From assembly GCA_947494925.1 (NCBI GenBank), contig CANLWS010000010.1, positions 62,001 through 126,000 on the forward strand: a DNA stretch of 64,000 nucleotides, read 5' to 3'. This DNA is from an uncultured Alteromonadaceae bacterium (lineage in GTDB: Bacteria > Pseudomonadota > Gammaproteobacteria > Enterobacterales > Alteromonadaceae). Shown here in pieces: positions 36,505-45,196 of the stretch. The notes below the pieces were generated by a model that saw only the letters and a list, made by a program, of their open reading frames with translations, was not told the origin of the DNA and searched no databases. The position numbers and the translations under genes were made by a program. The stretch's first letter is position 1. Each line of letters starts with the position of its first letter.

Positions 36505-37934
36505 CTTTGCGAGAGCTTTATTTACTGTCGCCAGTTATCATTCTGGGGCTGGGCACTATTATCCTGATGTTACAAGCGGCCTGGAAAAGGCAGCCCTGGC
36601 TGGCGCAAAGTATTACTGTTTTGACTCTGATGGCCACTACAGCTTTTCTCATTTTCGAGTTCCCACAATCAACAACCCCTATCACTCTGTTATTTGAGTA
36701 TGAACCTATAGGCAGCTTTTTTGCTCTACTGGTTCTGATGGCCAGCCTCTCAGTCGCTTTATTGCAAGGTGCCTATATGGGACCCAATAGTGCGGAGGTG
36801 GCAGAGGAGTTTTACCTGTTGTTATTGCTTTCAAGCATGGGAGCATTGCTGCTGGTAATGGCGCAACACGTAGCCGGTGTCATTCTGGGTGTGGAACTGA
36901 TGAGCTTATCGATGCTCGCCATGTTGGCTTACAATCGTGAACGAAAACTGGCCCTTGAAGGCGCGATCAAATATCTGCTGTTGTCAGGCACATCCACCAG
37001 CATGTTACTGTTCGGTTTCGCCCTGCTTTATGCCGCCAGCGGTGAGCTCAATTTGACACTAATGCTGGCGGCCGATATGACGCCCATGTCAGAAGCCGGA
37101 TTTGTGTTAGTGCTGATTGGATTGGCCTTTAAACTGTCATTGTTTCCACTGCATTTCTGGACGCCGGATGTGTATCAGGGGGCACCAGTCAATTCCACCT
37201 TATTGTTGACCAGTGTATCAAAAGCAGCCGTCTTTGCTGTATTGCTCAAACTACTGCTCGTTATTCCGGAAGCATTTGAAGCTGATATCACCAGAATGCT
37301 GAGCTGGATGGCTATCGCCAGTATGTTGTTAGGCAACTGGCTGGCGTTGCGTCAGAAAAGTATCAAACGACTGATGGCCTATTCAGCCATAGCACACATG
37401 GGTTATGTATTGGTCGCTGGAGTGATTGCACTCGGTATTGACCACAGCCTGGTTCTTGAAGGGGCGAGCTATTATCTGCTCGCGTATTTGATCGCATCGA
37501 TAATAATTTTTGCGGTGATCACTTATATGTCACAGTTAGATGCACAGGAAGACCTTGACGAACTGCCAAAGTTACAGGGCATGTTCTGGCAACATCCTTG
37601 GCTCGCGACCATAATGGCTTTGGCATTTTTGTCCCTGGCTGGAATGCCGATAACAGTGGGTTTTATCGGCAAATTCTATTTACTTACACTGGCCGTCAAA
37701 CTTTCTGCCTGGTGGTTACTTTCTGCCATGCTGGTGGGCAGTGCAGTCGGGCTTTACTACTACCTGCGAGTTGTTTTTGCTTTGTTTTCACCGCAGCAAG
37801 GCGCTATACCTCAAGTGGCTGGGTATTCTGTCAGCAAAGTCTGGACGGGGTTGATAGCATTATCTTTGATCTTGCTTGGGGTACTGCCTGGTATCATAGG
37901 TGACCAACTCAAAACTATCCTGTCCATCGGATAA
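36501..37934 (+). CDS. nuoN: NADH-quinone oxidoreductase subunit N
   Basis: This is the third antiporter-like subunit, 477 residues, about 14 transmembrane helices. It starts with GTG after AAAGGAG and overlaps the nuoM stop (GTGA). ILGVELMSLSMLAMLAYNR contains the TM5 Glu, and FKLSLFPLHFWTPDVYQGAPVNSTLLLTSVSKAAVFAVL is characteristic. It is the last gene of the operon; I see no strong terminator hairpin directly after it. Confidence 0.97.
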   Translation: MTLRELYLLSPVIILGLGTIILMLQAAWKRQPWLAQSITVLTLMATTAFLIFEFPQSTTPITLLFEYEPIGSFFALLVLMASLSVALLQGAYMGPNSAEVAEEFYLLLLLSSMGALLLVMAQHVAGVILGVELMSLSMLAMLAYNRERKLALEGAIKYLLLSGTSTSMLLFGFALLYAASGELNLTLMLAADMTPMSEAGFVLVLIGLAFKLSLFPLHFWTPDVYQGAPVNSTLLLTSVSKAAVFAVLLKLLLVIPEAFEADITRMLSWMAIASMLLGNWLALRQKSIKRLMAYSAIAHMGYVLVAGVIALGIDHSLVLEGASYYLLAYLIASIIIFAVITYMSQLDAQEDLDELPKLQGMFWQHPWLATIMALAFLSLAGMPITVGFIGKFYLLTLAVKLSAWWLLSAMLVGSAVGLYYYLRVVFALFSPQQGAIPQVAGYSVSKVWTGLIALSLILLGVLPGIIGDQLKTILSIG

Positions 37935-38243
37935 TCCTGAGCGACAAAAATTGTTATCGAATTGTGACAATAGAATCTGCTCTTTTTTGCTATAGATATG
38001 TAGGTGTTAACGATTTAAGTTGTGCAAACCGACTCATACCTAATTGTTTTCATTTGACAGCAACAGTTCTGACTTACAAAATGCGCAACCCAACATAGAA
38101 TTTGGGCGTATATAATAATAAGAGTTTTGGGGCTTGGTTCTCATTTCGGAATGAAGGTAATAACCCAAAAGAACCTATCAACAAGTGATGAAATATTGTG
38201 GCTACAGGGGAGCGTAGCTCGCTTATTATCTAGGAAATAAAAA
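37935..38243. other. Intergenic region between nuoN and the protease gene
   Basis: This is a 309-base AT-rich non-coding region. It contains the predicted protease promoter at 38054-38082. A weak dyad around ATTGT/ACAAT (37952-37970) followed by TTTTTT (37983-37988) is the best nuo terminator candidate, but it is poor. Confidence 0.4.
38054..38082 (+). promoter_or_regulatory. Predicted sigma-70 promoter of the protease gene
   Basis: A perfect TTGACA (38054-38059) is followed after 17 bases by CAAAAT (38077-38082), four of six matches to TATAAT. The resulting leader would be about 155 bases. Confidence 0.4.
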
Positions 38244-40346
38244 ATGATAAAATTTAACAGTGCTACCCTACCTACAACATTAACTTTAGCCAGTATTGCA
38301 GTTTCTGCCGCTTTGTCCCCTAGTATTAGCCAGGCAAAAGCTGATGACATTAATACACCCTCAACACGCATCGTCGGCGGTATTGAGGCATTGCCTGCAG
38401 CCTGGCCCTTTATGAGCGCATTAGTGGTTACCTTTCAAGGCGTTGACACCGATTTAAGAGTGGACAATGTTAGTTTTGAATCCGATTCCTTTACCAACTC
38501 TCCTGCAGGCGATGTGACTGGAGAGCTTTCTAGCTGTGGGCTTGCTGGTGAAGTCTGTACGGAAGTTGACGGAAAAATTTGCCTGATTGAGCGAGGAGAG
38601 TTTGACTTTTCTGACAAGGCATTAAATTGTGAAAATGGTGGGGGAATTGGTGCCGTCATATACAACAACGTTGAAGGATCCATTTCTGGTACGTTGGGAG
38701 ATGATTTTAGCGGAACTATCCCCGTTGTGGCGATAACGCAAGAAGATGGTCAAGCCCTGCTCGACCAGATTGGCGCGACAACTTTCGTTTCAGTGTCTGA
38801 TGCGTCTCAGCTGCAGCAGGACAGTTCCTGCGGTGGTAGCTTTTTAGGTGGAAAGTGGGTTCTTACGGCCGCCCATTGTGTCGACAGCCCATTTGCTATC
38901 AATCAAAAAATCAATGTGGGTGAATTCGATTTATCCGATGGCGCAGAAGATGCAGTGGATATTGAAAACATCTTTATTCACCCAGGCTATGTTGATGGCT
39001 CTTTTGTAAATGACGTTGCCATTATTGAACTTGCACGCGAGGTTGATGCGGCCGTCGTAGAGCTAGCTGATGCCGAGTTTACCGACCAGGTTGCACTGGA
39101 AAATAGTCCAGCCACAGTAGTTGGCTGGGGTGGTCGAACGGGCTATGAGCCAGGCTCAGGTCCTACAAGTGATTTCCCAGATATCCTCCATGAAGTAGAG
39201 CTTAACTTGTTAACTAACGAGCAATGTACCCAGACAATGATTAATTCAGGGGTGAGAGAAGATTCGGTTGGCGTTACAGATGTGATGCTCTGCGCTACTG
39301 TGTCTGGTGGTGGAAGGGGATCCTGTCAGGGCGACAGCGGTGGTCCACTCCTTGTTGACAATGGTGATGGCTTTAAACAAGTGGGTATCGTTAGCTGGGG
39401 ACGCGGTTGTGCAGCAGACGGTTTCCCAGGTGTGTATGCTCGTGTGGGTGCGCTTCGCGACTATATCGACTCCGCCACTTCAGGTGTAGCGATAGCAAAT
39501 CCAACCTTTTTACCAGCAGTACCAGTAGGCTTTCAATCGAGCACAACTTTTTCTGTGGTCAATAGCAGTGGCCAGACGTTAACCCCGGTCTTCAGTTCAG
39601 CAGATGCCGCCGACGGTTTCAGTATTGATGCTAGCGCTTGTGCTGATATGGCACCGGGCACAACCTGTGAGTTAACGCTGAACTTTACTCCTACATTGGA
39701 AGGAGATAGCGTCGCAACAATCGATGTGGATTCCAGCCAGCCAGAGATTCTGGCCCGCGGTGCGAGTGTATCCATGTCAGCAATCGGTGCCGCTGATGAC
39801 CTTGAAGATATAGTCAGCACAGCAACTGACGAAGTTGACTGGTTCTCCGGCGGCGATTTGCCCTGGGCCATTAACGATGCAATGGGTGCCACAGGCATTA
39901 AGAGCGGTGCTATAGGCGATAGCCAGCAAAGTATCCTGATGGCCACGATCGAAGGTGAAGGAACCTTAACATTTGAATGGTCCGTTTCCTCAGAAGAGAA
40001 TACTGAAGACGCAAATGATCCATTTGATACTCTGTTCCTGTTCGTAAATGGTGAGCAGCAGCAATTTATTTCGGGAGAAGTGGACTTTACTGAAGTTACA
40101 CTTGAACTTGGTGCCGGTACTAACCTGGTGGAATGGACCTACAGCAAGGATATCAATACATCAGACGGTGAGGACACGGCCTTTTTACGCAATGTGGCCT
40201 TCGCGCCGACGCCTACGCCGACACCCACGCCTACACCTACACCAACACCTACCCCGACACCAACACCTTCCTCAAGTGGCGGTGGCACATTTGGTTGGAT
40301 GTCGATGACGCTGATAGGTTTGGCTGCGCTAAGACGCCGAAGATAA
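38244..40346 (+). CDS. Trypsin-like serine protease with internal PA-like domain and GlyGly-CTERM tail
   Basis: This is an exported S1-family endopeptidase of 700 residues. After a signal peptide (about 1-32), the mature N-terminus RIVGG lies at 42-46. A PA-like domain follows at about 62-190 (CLIERGEFDFSDKALNCENGGGIGAVIYNN ... TIPVVAITQEDGQ). The catalytic domain continues with CGGSFLGG, TAAHC (His211), NDVAII (Asp257) and GDSGGP (Ser365). Then come a beta-sandwich region (about 420-510), a second beta-rich domain (520-650), a Thr-Pro linker and a C-terminal tail SSSGGGTFGW, hydrophobic helix and RRRR, the GlyGly-CTERM pattern processed by rhombosortase. The PA position inside the S1 fold is unusual. 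Confidence 0.9.
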   Translation: MIKFNSATLPTTLTLASIAVSAALSPSISQAKADDINTPSTRIVGGIEALPAAWPFMSALVVTFQGVDTDLRVDNVSFESDSFTNSPAGDVTGELSSCGLAGEVCTEVDGKICLIERGEFDFSDKALNCENGGGIGAVIYNNVEGSISGTLGDDFSGTIPVVAITQEDGQALLDQIGATTFVSVSDASQLQQDSSCGGSFLGGKWVLTAAHCVDSPFAINQKINVGEFDLSDGAEDAVDIENIFIHPGYVDGSFVNDVAIIELAREVDAAVVELADAEFTDQVALENSPATVVGWGGRTGYEPGSGPTSDFPDILHEVELNLLTNEQCTQTMINSGVREDSVGVTDVMLCATVSGGGRGSCQGDSGGPLLVDNGDGFKQVGIVSWGRGCAADGFPGVYARVGALRDYIDSATSGVAIANPTFLPAVPVGFQSSTTFSVVNSSGQTLTPVFSSADAADGFSIDASACADMAPGTTCELTLNFTPTLEGDSVATIDVDSSQPEILARGASVSMSAIGAADDLEDIVSTATDEVDWFSGGDLPWAINDAMGATGIKSGAIGDSQQSILMATIEGEGTLTFEWSVSSEENTEDANDPFDTLFLFVNGEQQQFISGEVDFTEVTLELGAGTNLVEWTYSKDINTSDGEDTAFLRNVAFAPTPTPTPTPTPTPTPTPTPTPSSSGGGTFGWMSMTLIGLAALRRRR
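40207..40269 (+). repeat. Thr-Pro codon repeat (linker)
   Basis: About ten alternating ACN-CCN codons encode a (Thr-Pro)n linker between the protease beta domains and its GlyGly-CTERM tail. Third positions vary, so it is a protein-level rather than pure DNA microsatellite, though it may still vary in length. Confidence 0.8.
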
Positions 40347-40366
40347 ACCGAGATTAACGTCAATAG

Positions 40367-40396
40367 AAAGCCGGTCCAACAGACCGGCTTTTTTTA
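40367..40396 (+). terminator. Rho-independent terminator after the protease gene
   Basis: AAGCCGGTC, loop CAACA, GACCGGCTT and then a run of T. It lies about 20 bases past the stop codon and isolates the protease gene from the exporter operon. Confidence 0.92.
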
Positions 40397-40418
40397 TTCC
40401 TGTAATCTCTTCACAGAC

Positions 40419-40447
40419 TGTCCGGTTTGTGTCCGCTGTCCGTCCGG
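40419..40447. promoter_or_regulatory. TGTCCG repeats upstream of the sigma-54 promoter (candidate enhancer)
   Basis: TGTCCG occurs at 40419, 40430 and 40437, and GTCCGG at 40442, all in one orientation. They are 60-90 bases upstream of the -24/-12 element, a normal distance for enhancer sites of NtrC-type activators. A further TGTCCG lies at 40546-40551, downstream of the promoter. Binding by the response regulator encoded in this operon is inferred. Confidence 0.45.
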
Positions 40448-40505
40448 TTAATATTGCTCAGCTTTCAAAAATAAATATTTTCTATAATTTTCATATGGTT
40501 ACGCT

Positions 40506-40522
40506 TTGGCACAGGACTTGTA
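40506..40522 (+). promoter_or_regulatory. Predicted sigma-54 promoter of the ABC exporter/two-component operon
   Basis: TTGGCACAGGACTTGTA fits the -24/-12 consensus TTGGCAC-N5-TTGCA: the GG (40508-40509) and the -12 G (40520) are exactly 12 bases apart, and only the -12 C is changed to T. It lies about 55 bases upstream of the first ATG. The operon itself encodes an NtrC-type activator, which supports the call. Confidence 0.65.
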
Positions 40523-40575
40523 AAGATATACTCATTAGTTAGCACTGTCCGCTTATGTGGACCTGGAGTAAGACA

Positions 40576-41847
40576 ATGATCCGCGATACATCAAAACAAG
40601 ATAAACAGTTGTCCTCACCCAAAAACGGACGACGGAAATTGGCAATAGCGACCTTGGTTTCGGGACTAATAGTGGCGGTTTCGGCCTACGCATTTCCCAA
40701 AGTCTCAGCTTTGTATAGTTCTGACAAGCGTCTTGATGCTGCCAGTTTGCGCTTTGCCACTGTGCAAAAAGGTGACCTGAGCCGAGATATCGTTGCACAA
40801 GGTAAGATAGTGGCTGCGGTCAGCCCAACCTTTTATGCACCTGCTGATGGAACAGTAACGCTTTATGTCAAAGCCGGTGACGAGGTAAAACCTGACCAGC
40901 GCCTCGCCAGTATTGAAAGTCCCAGGCTGAATAGTTTGTTGTCACAGGAATCCTCAACCCTTGATTCTTTAGAACTGGCGATAGGAAGACAGAAAATCGA
41001 TACCAAGACTCAGCTGTTAAGCCTCAAACAACGGACAGAAATGGCCAAAGTGGACTTAATGGCGGCGGAACGAGAAATGCAGCGAGCAGACTTAAGTAAA
41101 CAAAATGAATTGATAAGTGAAGTCGAGTTTGAACAGATCCAAGTGGCACTAAACAAAGCACAACTGACTGCTAAACACGCCAAAGAAAGCGAGCTTCTTG
41201 AAAAGGAACGCCTGACATTTGAATTGCAAAGCCGAGAAAAAGACTTCAGTCGACAACAGTTCGTCGTCAATGAACTGAAGCGTCAAGTTGATCAGTTGGA
41301 AATACTCGCTCCTTTCGAAGGCATTATCGGTACAGTAGATGTTCAAGAAAAACAAGCAGTTACTCAAAATATGCCATTACTGACCGCTGTTGATATGCGC
41401 GCTTTTGAAGTAGAAGTGCAAATTCCTGAAATCTACGCAGATGATCTGGGGCCGGGTATGAAGGTCGAAATTCCTATGGGCAATGACAAGGTCGATGCGC
41501 AGCTTACTGCCATTTCGCCAGAAGTAAACAATGGTCAGGTTGCCGCGAGAATACGATTCTTAGATACCCCCTTAGGGCTGCGCCAGAATCAGCGCATTAG
41601 TGCACGTATTATGATCGAGTCCAAACCCAACGTATTAAAGGTTAAACGTGGACCATTTATGGATGGGTCAGGAGGTAAGTTCGCATTTATTGTAGAGGGC
41701 GACCTTGCGCGGCGCGCCAATATTCAGTTAGGTGCTATTAGTGTAGGCGAAGTTGAAGTGATTTCCGGACTCAATCAAGGGGACAGGATCATTATTTCTA
41801 ACACCGAGCAATATTCAAAAAACAACACCATTTTCATTACCAATTAA
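40576..41847 (+). CDS. Periplasmic adaptor (HlyD/MacA-like) of an ABC exporter
   Basis: This is a membrane-fusion protein of 423 residues from ATG 40576, which follows GGAG by seven bases. One N-terminal transmembrane helix (about 20-40) is followed by a lipoyl-like half-motif (FYAPADGTVTLYVKAGDEVKPDQRLASIESP), a long coiled-coil hairpin (about 115-235, rich in Glu, Lys and Gln), the second lipoyl half (LAPFEGIIGTVDVQEKQAV) and a beta-barrel domain. It would bridge the inner-membrane ABC unit to an outer-membrane channel; none is encoded nearby. It is the first gene of a six-gene operon. Confidence 0.9.
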   Translation: MIRDTSKQDKQLSSPKNGRRKLAIATLVSGLIVAVSAYAFPKVSALYSSDKRLDAASLRFATVQKGDLSRDIVAQGKIVAAVSPTFYAPADGTVTLYVKAGDEVKPDQRLASIESPRLNSLLSQESSTLDSLELAIGRQKIDTKTQLLSLKQRTEMAKVDLMAAEREMQRADLSKQNELISEVEFEQIQVALNKAQLTAKHAKESELLEKERLTFELQSREKDFSRQQFVVNELKRQVDQLEILAPFEGIIGTVDVQEKQAVTQNMPLLTAVDMRAFEVEVQIPEIYADDLGPGMKVEIPMGNDKVDAQLTAISPEVNNGQVAARIRFLDTPLGLRQNQRISARIMIESKPNVLKVKRGPFMDGSGGKFAFIVEGDLARRANIQLGAISVGEVEVISGLNQGDRIIISNTEQYSKNNTIFITN

Positions 41848-41859
41848 AAGGAATGCAGC

Positions 41860-42555
41860 ATGTTAAAAATGAATCATGTGAGTAAATATTACCGCACAAA
41901 CCTTATCGAGACACATGCGCTGAAAGACGTCAATCTGCATGTAGAGGAAGGTGAGTTTGTCACTATTACAGGCCCGTCAGGTTCGGGCAAAACTACCTTT
42001 CTCAATCTTGCCGGTTTATTGGAAAATTTTGATGAAGGTGAGTACTTTCTTGACGGTATCGATGTCACAGGGTTAAGCGACAATGCGCTTTCCCGGCTCC
42101 GAAATGAGAAAATAGGCTTTATCTTTCAGTCCTTTAATCTGATACCTGACCTTTCGCTCTATAACAATGTTGAAGTGCCGCTGAATTTCCGCAGCATGAA
42201 TAGCAAAGAGCGTAAGGAGCGTATCGAAAACGCTCTTGAGTTGGTGGGTCTGGCATCTCGCAAGGAGCATTACCCAAATCAACTCTCTGGTGGTCAACAA
42301 CAGCGTGTGGCTATCGCCCGGGCGATAGCGGGGCAACCTCGTTTCTTACTGGCTGATGAACCTACAGGGAACCTGGACTCTGTTATGGCCAGGCAGGTGA
42401 TGGAATTGCTTGAAGATATTAACGATAAGGGAACAACCATCATTATGGTTACCCATGATCCACAGCTTGCAAAACGTGCTAGCCGTAACATCCATATCCT
42501 CGATGGATTGGTCAACGACATGCGTGAGCAACCTTTAACTGACTTGGCTGTATAG
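41860..42555 (+). CDS. ABC transporter ATP-binding protein (MacB/LolD type)
   Basis: This is a full-length ATPase of 231 residues. Walker A is GPSGSGKTT (about 39-47), the Q-loop is FQSFNLIPDLSLYNNVEVPL, the signature is LSGGQQQRVAIARA, Walker B is FLLADEPTGNLD and the H-loop His lies in MVTHDP. The Q-loop and the EVPLNFR insertion are typical of MacB/LolD-class ATPases that power mechanotransmission rather than classical transport. It lies 12 bases after the adaptor gene and just before two permease genes. Confidence 0.95.
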   Translation: MLKMNHVSKYYRTNLIETHALKDVNLHVEEGEFVTITGPSGSGKTTFLNLAGLLENFDEGEYFLDGIDVTGLSDNALSRLRNEKIGFIFQSFNLIPDLSLYNNVEVPLNFRSMNSKERKERIENALELVGLASRKEHYPNQLSGGQQQRVAIARAIAGQPRFLLADEPTGNLDSVMARQVMELLEDINDKGTTIIMVTHDPQLAKRASRNIHILDGLVNDMREQPLTDLAV

Positions 42556-42560
42556 GTGAC

Positions 42561-43922
42561 ATGATGAATATTCAACATTTCAGAGAAGCCAGACAAAGTC
42601 TGAAAACCAAACGGTGGTTATCTGTTTTGGTGGTGGCAACAATGAGCATAGGTATTGCGTTGTTAATGACAATGCAAACAACTGTCTACCATCAACAACG
42701 GGTACCCGTTCCTGCAATCAGTCAGGAAAGGTACGTTATATTGACGGACTCCCGCACCCCGGATGACGATCCCATCAATTTTTCCTGGCAATACCCATCA
42801 TTGTCATGGAACGATGCCCAGCGTCTACTAAATATGCAGACACCAGCAACCAGGCAGAGCATTAACTATAACGCCCGCGCTGTCTTGGTAGCCGACGATC
42901 CCACAGTCAGACCGGTCTGGGCAGAAGGGGTTGCGACCGATAATCAGTTCTTTTCCTTATTCGAAGCCCCTTTTTTATTTGGCGGCGCCTGGAGCAAAGA
43001 AGCCAGCATGAGCGGCGAGGCACTGATCATTCTGACTCGCGATATGAATGATAAATTATTTGCAGGAGAAAACAGTGTTGGTCGCACGCTGTTGGCAGAA
43101 GGTATACGTACAACTGTGGTAGGCGTGCTTGATGTCTGGCCGATTAAGACCACTTTTTATGATCGGAGCTTCTCGGATCGGGAAATGCACCAAATGTACG
43201 TCCCCTTAGGTTTTGCCACTCAGAATAACCTGATGCGCGCAGGAACAATGTATTGTGAACAAACGCAGCGGGAAAGCATCGGCGATGTGCGCCGTGACAA
43301 TATTGATGCGCTAATGGCATCGGATTGCGGCTGGATAAATTTGTGGGCAGAAATGGCATCTTCTGAACAAGCACAGGAGTATCAGGCTCTGTTACGTCAA
43401 TTTGTACAAGAGCAGCAAAAACTCGGGCGCTACACTCGAACCAATCCGGATGTGTTGGTTGCCAATATTAATGAAATAATGGAACTGAGAGGCACGGATG
43501 ATTGGGCCAGTACGTTATTGGTAATGGCTTACCTGTTTTTTGGGGTCTGCCTGGTTAACACAGTAGGAATACTGCTGGCAAAATTTCTCAATCACGGTAA
43601 GCGTGTAAGTTTGTACCGCGCTCTGGGTGCGAGTAAAAGTTACATCCTGAAATTACACCTGATTGAAGTGCTATTTCTTGGTGCTATTGGCGCGTTATTC
43701 GGATTGATATTGGCCTATTTCGGATTAGAACTGATGTTCAGAATCGAAATGTATCAAATGGACTATCATGGTGACCCTAAAATAGTGAAACAATACTTCA
43801 CCCTTGATTGGCAGCTAATCGGCATGGCAATCGGAGTCGCCCTAATCAGTATTATTGTTGCCGGACTCTATCCCATCTGGAAAATCTGCAACATTCCCCC
43901 TGCCAGCCAACTTAAAAGTTAG
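42561..43922 (+). CDS. MacB/FtsX-type ABC permease 1
   Basis: This is a membrane protein of 453 residues. TM1 (about 18-38) is followed by a large periplasmic domain (about 45-315) of the MacB type, with NQFFSLFEAPFLFGGAW and VGRTLLAEGIRTTVVGVLDVWP. Three C-terminal helices form the FtsX core, with the conserved cytoplasmic loop GKRVSLYRALGASKSYILKLHLIEVLFLG. Two cysteines (in MYCEQ and ASDCGW) could form a periplasmic disulfide. It has no fused ATPase. It is paired with a second, different permease directly downstream, suggesting a heterodimer. Confidence 0.88.
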   Translation: MMNIQHFREARQSLKTKRWLSVLVVATMSIGIALLMTMQTTVYHQQRVPVPAISQERYVILTDSRTPDDDPINFSWQYPSLSWNDAQRLLNMQTPATRQSINYNARAVLVADDPTVRPVWAEGVATDNQFFSLFEAPFLFGGAWSKEASMSGEALIILTRDMNDKLFAGENSVGRTLLAEGIRTTVVGVLDVWPIKTTFYDRSFSDREMHQMYVPLGFATQNNLMRAGTMYCEQTQRESIGDVRRDNIDALMASDCGWINLWAEMASSEQAQEYQALLRQFVQEQQKLGRYTRTNPDVLVANINEIMELRGTDDWASTLLVMAYLFFGVCLVNTVGILLAKFLNHGKRVSLYRALGASKSYILKLHLIEVLFLGAIGALFGLILAYFGLELMFRIEMYQMDYHGDPKIVKQYFTLDWQLIGMAIGVALISIIVAGLYPIWKICNIPPASQLKS

Positions 43923-43932
43923 GAGAGTCATC

Positions 43933-45156
43933 ATGGAACTTAAACATATTCTTGCTTCATTGCGGAAAAATAATGCACTCGCCATCCTTATCGTCCTGCA
44001 GATTTCAATTACGCTGGTGATGGTCAGCAATTCGGTCTTTATCACAATGGAAGTGCTCAAAGGTTGGCTGAAACCAACCGGATTACAAGAGCAAAATCTG
44101 GTTTGGGTGAATAACCAGTTTTACGACCCAGACCTGGACCTGGAAGAACAGATTCAGCGAGATCTGCAGGATTTGAGAGACTTGCCCGGTGTTATCAATG
44201 TCACTACTACAGTGGAAGTTCCCTTTGAAAGTTCCACCTCGTTTCGCTGGACCTTTGACTCAGCGAGAGAAGACGCTACCCGTTATCAGATCAGTCTGTT
44301 AGACCTGGATGAAAACGGTCAATCTGTTTTGGATGTGGACGTTCTGGAAGGCAGATGGTACCTGCCCACAGAAATAGCATACGGCGATATCGAAACCATT
44401 GCGCATCCCGCTGTCGTGTTAATCAGTGAAACGCTTGCCAATACTATGTATCCAGACGAGTCAGCACTAGGAAAAAACCTGTTTTTACAACCCAATGGAA
44501 GGGAAGGAGCCAAAGTAATTGGCGTTTATAAAGACTTCATGGGAGGCGATACAGCCGTCTACCGCGACGTCCCTTACGCCACCGTCATTCGTCCAATGCG
44601 TGCCTGGGGGAAGGATTACACTACCAATTATTTACTCAAAACAGAACCTGGGGCGGCACCTGGGTTACTTGAACTTATTGAAGAGAAACTTTATGAGACT
44701 CGAGGCCGATATATTTTTCTTACTGAAGTGCTGACACGCACTCTGAAAAGACTTTACGACGGCAGAACAAGCTTCGCCTTTACCATGTTGGGTATGAGCG
44801 CAATCGGGATATTGATCACTGCACTTGGCATAATCGGATTAGTGGGCCTGTCCATTTCACAACGACAGAAGCAAATTGGGACACGGCGTGCCTTAGGGGC
44901 AAGTAAATGGCAGGTTGTCAGGTATTTTCTTATTGAAAACAGCATTTTAACGCTATTTGGTTTAGCCGTTGGGCTTTTGCTTTCTTACGCAATGAATTAC
45001 ATACTGGCAACACGGTTTAACAATCCAGGCTTGATTGAATTGCATTATTGGTTGCTGATTGGGGGCACACTTTGGATGATCAATTTATTGGCAGCCAGAG
45101 TGCCGGCTAAACGGGCGGCAGACGTGGACCCAGCTATTGTCACTCGTTCAGCCTGA
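43933..45156 (+). CDS. MacB/FtsX-type ABC permease 2
   Basis: The protein has 407 residues from ATG 43933 (MELKHILASL), preceded by AGGAGAG. The layout matches permease 1: TM1 (about 20-40), a periplasmic MacB-like domain (DVLEGRWYLP, VVLISETLANTMYPDESALGKNLFLQ, KVIGVYKDFMGG) and three C-terminal helices with the loop QKQIGTRRALGASKWQVVRYFLIENSILTLFG. It ends RVPAKRAADVDPAIVTR, the usual end of such permeases. The two permeases are clearly diverged, supporting distinct roles. Confidence 0.88.
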   Translation: MELKHILASLRKNNALAILIVLQISITLVMVSNSVFITMEVLKGWLKPTGLQEQNLVWVNNQFYDPDLDLEEQIQRDLQDLRDLPGVINVTTTVEVPFESSTSFRWTFDSAREDATRYQISLLDLDENGQSVLDVDVLEGRWYLPTEIAYGDIETIAHPAVVLISETLANTMYPDESALGKNLFLQPNGREGAKVIGVYKDFMGGDTAVYRDVPYATVIRPMRAWGKDYTTNYLLKTEPGAAPGLLELIEEKLYETRGRYIFLTEVLTRTLKRLYDGRTSFAFTMLGMSAIGILITALGIIGLVGLSISQRQKQIGTRRALGASKWQVVRYFLIENSILTLFGLAVGLLLSYAMNYILATRFNNPGLIELHYWLLIGGTLWMINLLAARVPAKRAADVDPAIVTRSA

Positions 45157-45196
45157 TGATTGCGCGTCGACCTAACGGATAAACGGAAAGAATACT

